A stretch of DNA of 64,000 nucleotides from Sneathiella limimaris. Its GTDB lineage: Bacteria; Pseudomonadota; Alphaproteobacteria; Sneathiellales; Sneathiellaceae. Under the pieces are notes generated by a model, which had not been told where the DNA came from, did no database searches, and saw only the letters and a list, made by a program, of their open reading frames with translations. Shown piece after piece: positions 61,949 through 64,000 of the stretch (within the stretch, counting starts at the first letter, position 1; every line of letters begins with the position of its first letter). The position numbers and the translations under genes were made by a program. Location: NCBI RefSeq assembly GCF_012932565.1, contig NZ_JABBYJ010000001.1, forward strand, positions 1,488,001 to 1,552,000, read 5' to 3'.

Positions 61949-63442
61949 ATGACAACCCAGATCAAGCATTACATTGGCGGGAAACTGGTCGAAGGCAAAT
62001 CCGGCCGGACCAGCCCGGTCTATAACCCAAGCACGGGCGAGCAGACAAAAGAATGCCCTTTGGCAACTGAGGCAGAAGTTGGTGATGCAATTGCCAATTC
62101 CCTGGAAGCTTTTCCAGAATGGGCAAATACATCGCCGATTACGCGCGCACGGGTAATGTTCAAGTTTAAGCAGCTTGTTGAAGATAACATGGATGAGTTG
62201 GCAGCTCTGCTCTCCAGCGAACATGGTAAAGTTCACTCCGATGCGAAAGGCTCCATCATCCGAGGTTTGGAAGTTGTTGAATTTGCCTGCGGTATTCCGC
62301 ATCTCCTGAAAGGCGAGTTCTCTGACAATGTTTCCTCTGGCATTGACATGTACAGTATGCGGAAACCTCTTGGCGTTGTTGCCGGTATTACACCGTTTAA
62401 CTTCCCGGCCATGGTTCCAATGTGGATGTTTGCAGTTGCCATCGCCTGCGGTAATACTTTTGTTTTGAAACCATCTGAGAAAGACCCATCTCTGCCAGTT
62501 CGTCTGGCTGAGCTGATGTTGGAGGCAGGCGCTCCTGCAGGTGTGCTGAATGTTATTCACGGTGACAAGGTTGCAGTGGATACGCTCCTAGACGATGAGC
62601 GCGTTAAAGCCATCAGCTTTGTGGGTTCTACCCCTATTGCGAAATATGTCTATTCCCGCGCGGCAGCGGCCGGCAAGCGGGTACAGGCCATGGGTGGTGC
62701 GAAAAACCACATGGTCATTATGCCAGACGCAGATATGGATAAAGCTGCTGACGCTCTGATCGGTGCTGGTTACGGTTCTGCCGGTGAGCGCTGCATGGCG
62801 ATCTCTGTTGCCGTTGCGGTTGGCGATGCTGGTGACCAGCTGATGGAACGTCTTGCTCCGCGAGTTGCGGAACTGAAAGTCGGTCCAAGTGCTGATGATG
62901 GCGATATGGGTCCACTGGTAACCAAAGAGCATCTTGAAAAAGTGAAGGGTTATGTTGACCTTGGTATCACTGAAGGTGCGGATCTGGTTGTTGATGGCCG
63001 GAACTTCTCCATGCAGGGCTATGAAAACGGCTATTACATGGGTGGTTGTCTGTTTGATAATGTGACAACTGACATGCGGATTTACAAAGAGGAAATCTTT
63101 GGTCCAGTTCTGTCTGTTGTTCGCGCGCCAGACTTCAACGATGCGATCTCAATGGTCGACAAGCATGAGTTTGGTAATGGTACCTCAATCTTCACCCGGA
63201 ACGGTGACGTGGCTCGTGCCTTCTCCAACAATGTGGAAATCGGTATGGTTGGTGTGAACGTTCCGATCCCCGTGCCGCTTGCCTTCCACAGCTTCGGTGG
63301 CTGGAAAGCATCTGCATTTGGTGATCACAACCAGCATGGTCCAGAAGGCGTCCGCTTCTATACAAAAGTGAAAACCGTGACATCCCGTTGGCCGGACTCA
63401 ATCAAGGCCGGTGCGGAATTTGTCATGCCTACACATAAGTAA
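61949..63442 (+). CDS. mmsA: CoA-acylating methylmalonate-semialdehyde dehydrogenase
   Basis: A 497-residue aldehyde dehydrogenase from ATG 61949 (GGGAG box 9 nt upstream; the in-frame ATG 61925 lacks one). MmsA features: HYIGGKLVEGKSGRTSPVYNPSTG, GVVAGITPFNFPAMVPMWMF, VGSTPIAKYVYSRAAAAGKRVQAMGGAKNH, catalytic Cys in GSAGERCMAIS, and the absence of the general-base Glu in MGGAKNH, typical of CoA-dependent members. It turns methylmalonate semialdehyde to propionyl-CoA in valine (and inositol/thymine) breakdown. Confidence 0.95.
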   Translation: MTTQIKHYIGGKLVEGKSGRTSPVYNPSTGEQTKECPLATEAEVGDAIANSLEAFPEWANTSPITRARVMFKFKQLVEDNMDELAALLSSEHGKVHSDAKGSIIRGLEVVEFACGIPHLLKGEFSDNVSSGIDMYSMRKPLGVVAGITPFNFPAMVPMWMFAVAIACGNTFVLKPSEKDPSLPVRLAELMLEAGAPAGVLNVIHGDKVAVDTLLDDERVKAISFVGSTPIAKYVYSRAAAAGKRVQAMGGAKNHMVIMPDADMDKAADALIGAGYGSAGERCMAISVAVAVGDAGDQLMERLAPRVAELKVGPSADDGDMGPLVTKEHLEKVKGYVDLGITEGADLVVDGRNFSMQGYENGYYMGGCLFDNVTTDMRIYKEEIFGPVLSVVRAPDFNDAISMVDKHEFGNGTSIFTRNGDVARAFSNNVEIGMVGVNVPIPVPLAFHSFGGWKASAFGDHNQHGPEGVRFYTKVKTVTSRWPDSIKAGAEFVMPTHK

Positions 63443-63449
63443 CAAAGAT

Positions 63450-63482
63450 AAGGCGTTCCGAAAAACTCGGGACGCCTTTTTT
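63450..63482 (+). terminator. Rho-independent terminator/attenuator between mmsA and mmsB
   Basis: AGGCGTTCCGA and TCGGGACGCCT form an 11-bp stem with one G-T pair and a 5-nt loop, followed by T6. mmsB begins 15 nt later, so either mmsB has a read-through share of the transcript or its own promoter. Confidence 0.85.
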
Positions 63483-63497
63483 GCCTGGGAGGACACA

Positions 63498-64000
63498 ATG
63501 GCAAAAATAGGATTCATCGGTGTTGGAAATATGGGCGGCCCAATGGCCCTAAATCTTCTGAATGCCGGACATAATGTCAAAGTTTTCGATCTCTCTGAAG
63601 CTGCTGTTAAAACCTGTGTCGATGCAGGTGGTGAAGCCGCTGCCAGCGCAAGCGACGCTGCAAAAGGCGTCAACATCGTCGTCAGCATGTTGCCCAAAGG
63701 GGATCATGTGCGGGGTGTTTACCTTGGAGATGATGGCGCCCTTGCTGCCGCTGATGAAGGGACTTTGTTTATTGACTGTTCTACGATTGATGTCGCGACG
63801 GCTCGTGAAGTTGCCGAGGCTGCAGCAGCTCGCGGCATGATGATGGTAGATGCACCGGTCTCCGGTGGTGTTGGTGGTGCCGCTGCGGGAACCCTGACCT
63901 TTATGGTAGGTGGTCCAGCAGGTGCTTTTGAAGCGGCAAAACCAGTTCTAGAGGTGATGGGTGCCAATATTGTTCATACCGGCGCATCTGGTAATGGTCA
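63498..64000 (+). CDS. mmsB: 3-hydroxyisobutyrate dehydrogenase, 3' end outside window
   Basis: From ATG 63498 (GGGAGGAC upstream) a frame runs to the right edge without a stop. The visible 167 residues start MAKIGFIGVGNMGGPMALNLL, the GxGxxG NAD-binding motif of beta-hydroxyacid dehydrogenases, with FDLSE at the second strand, DCSTID near residue 100 and the substrate loop DAPVSGGVGGAAAGTLTFMVGG near residues 118-140. The enzyme makes methylmalonate semialdehyde from 3-hydroxyisobutyrate, feeding mmsA directly upstream. The C-terminal half with the catalytic lysine is not visible. Confidence 0.93.
   Translation, partial: MAKIGFIGVGNMGGPMALNLLNAGHNVKVFDLSEAAVKTCVDAGGEAAASASDAAKGVNIVVSMLPKGDHVRGVYLGDDGALAAADEGTLFIDCSTIDVATAREVAEAAAARGMMMVDAPVSGGVGGAAAGTLTFMVGGPAGAFEAAKPVLEVMGANIVHTGASGNG

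Noticed and set aside
1-64000. CRISPR arrays, IS elements, tRNA or rRNA genes
   Set aside because: No regularly spaced direct repeats, transposase genes, flanking inverted repeats or cloverleaf sequences were found apart from tmRNA.

Overview
The window looks like a chromosomal segment of a Gram-negative alphaproteobacterium, probably aquatic or marine and perhaps near Rhodospirillales or Sneathiellales (order is a guess). The evidence is a circularly permuted two-piece tmRNA gene, an alphaproteobacterial-type SspB next to it, and several small families typical of this class (DUF2336, DUF1491, DUF4169, DUF3775). G+C looks intermediate by eye. I see no rRNA, tRNA, CRISPR array, IS element or prophage.

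Region 1 (1-23 kb) makes cell-surface polysaccharide and what looks like its lipid anchor. It starts with two paralogous glycosyltransferases of unusual, permuted layout, a KpsC/KpsS-like protein, a WecB-type epimerase, a UDP-sulfoquinovose synthase homologue with a GT4 partner, and an LtaS-like membrane phosphoglycerol transferase. The core is a minus-strand set resembling the rhizobial rkp K-antigen locus: a KpsS-like Kdo transferase, a 2542-residue highly reducing type I PKS/FAS without thioesterase, a PLP-dependent alpha-oxoamine synthase and a short-chain reductase. typA/bipA and a biotinyl carrier protein on the plus strand split this set.

Region 2 (23-39 kb) is metabolic. It holds a DmdC-type acyl-CoA dehydrogenase; two perfect tandem CRP-like palindromes before a 2-oxoglutarate oxygenase and an adjacent paralogue that has lost both iron-binding histidines; a DgcN/DgcA D-glutamate catabolic pair with a hexapeptide protein; a GGDEF/EAL protein; and an RpiR regulator followed by a class III aminotransferase, a BKACE enzyme, a TAXI-type TRAP transporter and a universal stress protein. 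This last set reads as uptake and breakdown of an amino acid that becomes a beta-keto acid.

Region 3 (39-51 kb) is mixed: cytochrome c, DUF2336, YhhN, thioesterase, D-lactate dehydrogenase, an exported pentapeptide-repeat protein, HAD and nitronate monooxygenase genes, then a tight operon of haloalkane dehalogenase, an unknown protein and a class III nucleotide cyclase. Small proteins, fumarase and a ribbon-helix-helix protein follow.

Region 4 (50.5-64 kb) is housekeeping: sspB, ssrA, folA and thyA, then an orphan glycosyltransferase, DNA repair (tag), ygfZ, dihydroorotase, cysQ, fdhD-mobA, and a LysR regulator divergent from mmsA-mmsB of valine breakdown. mmsB runs off the right edge.
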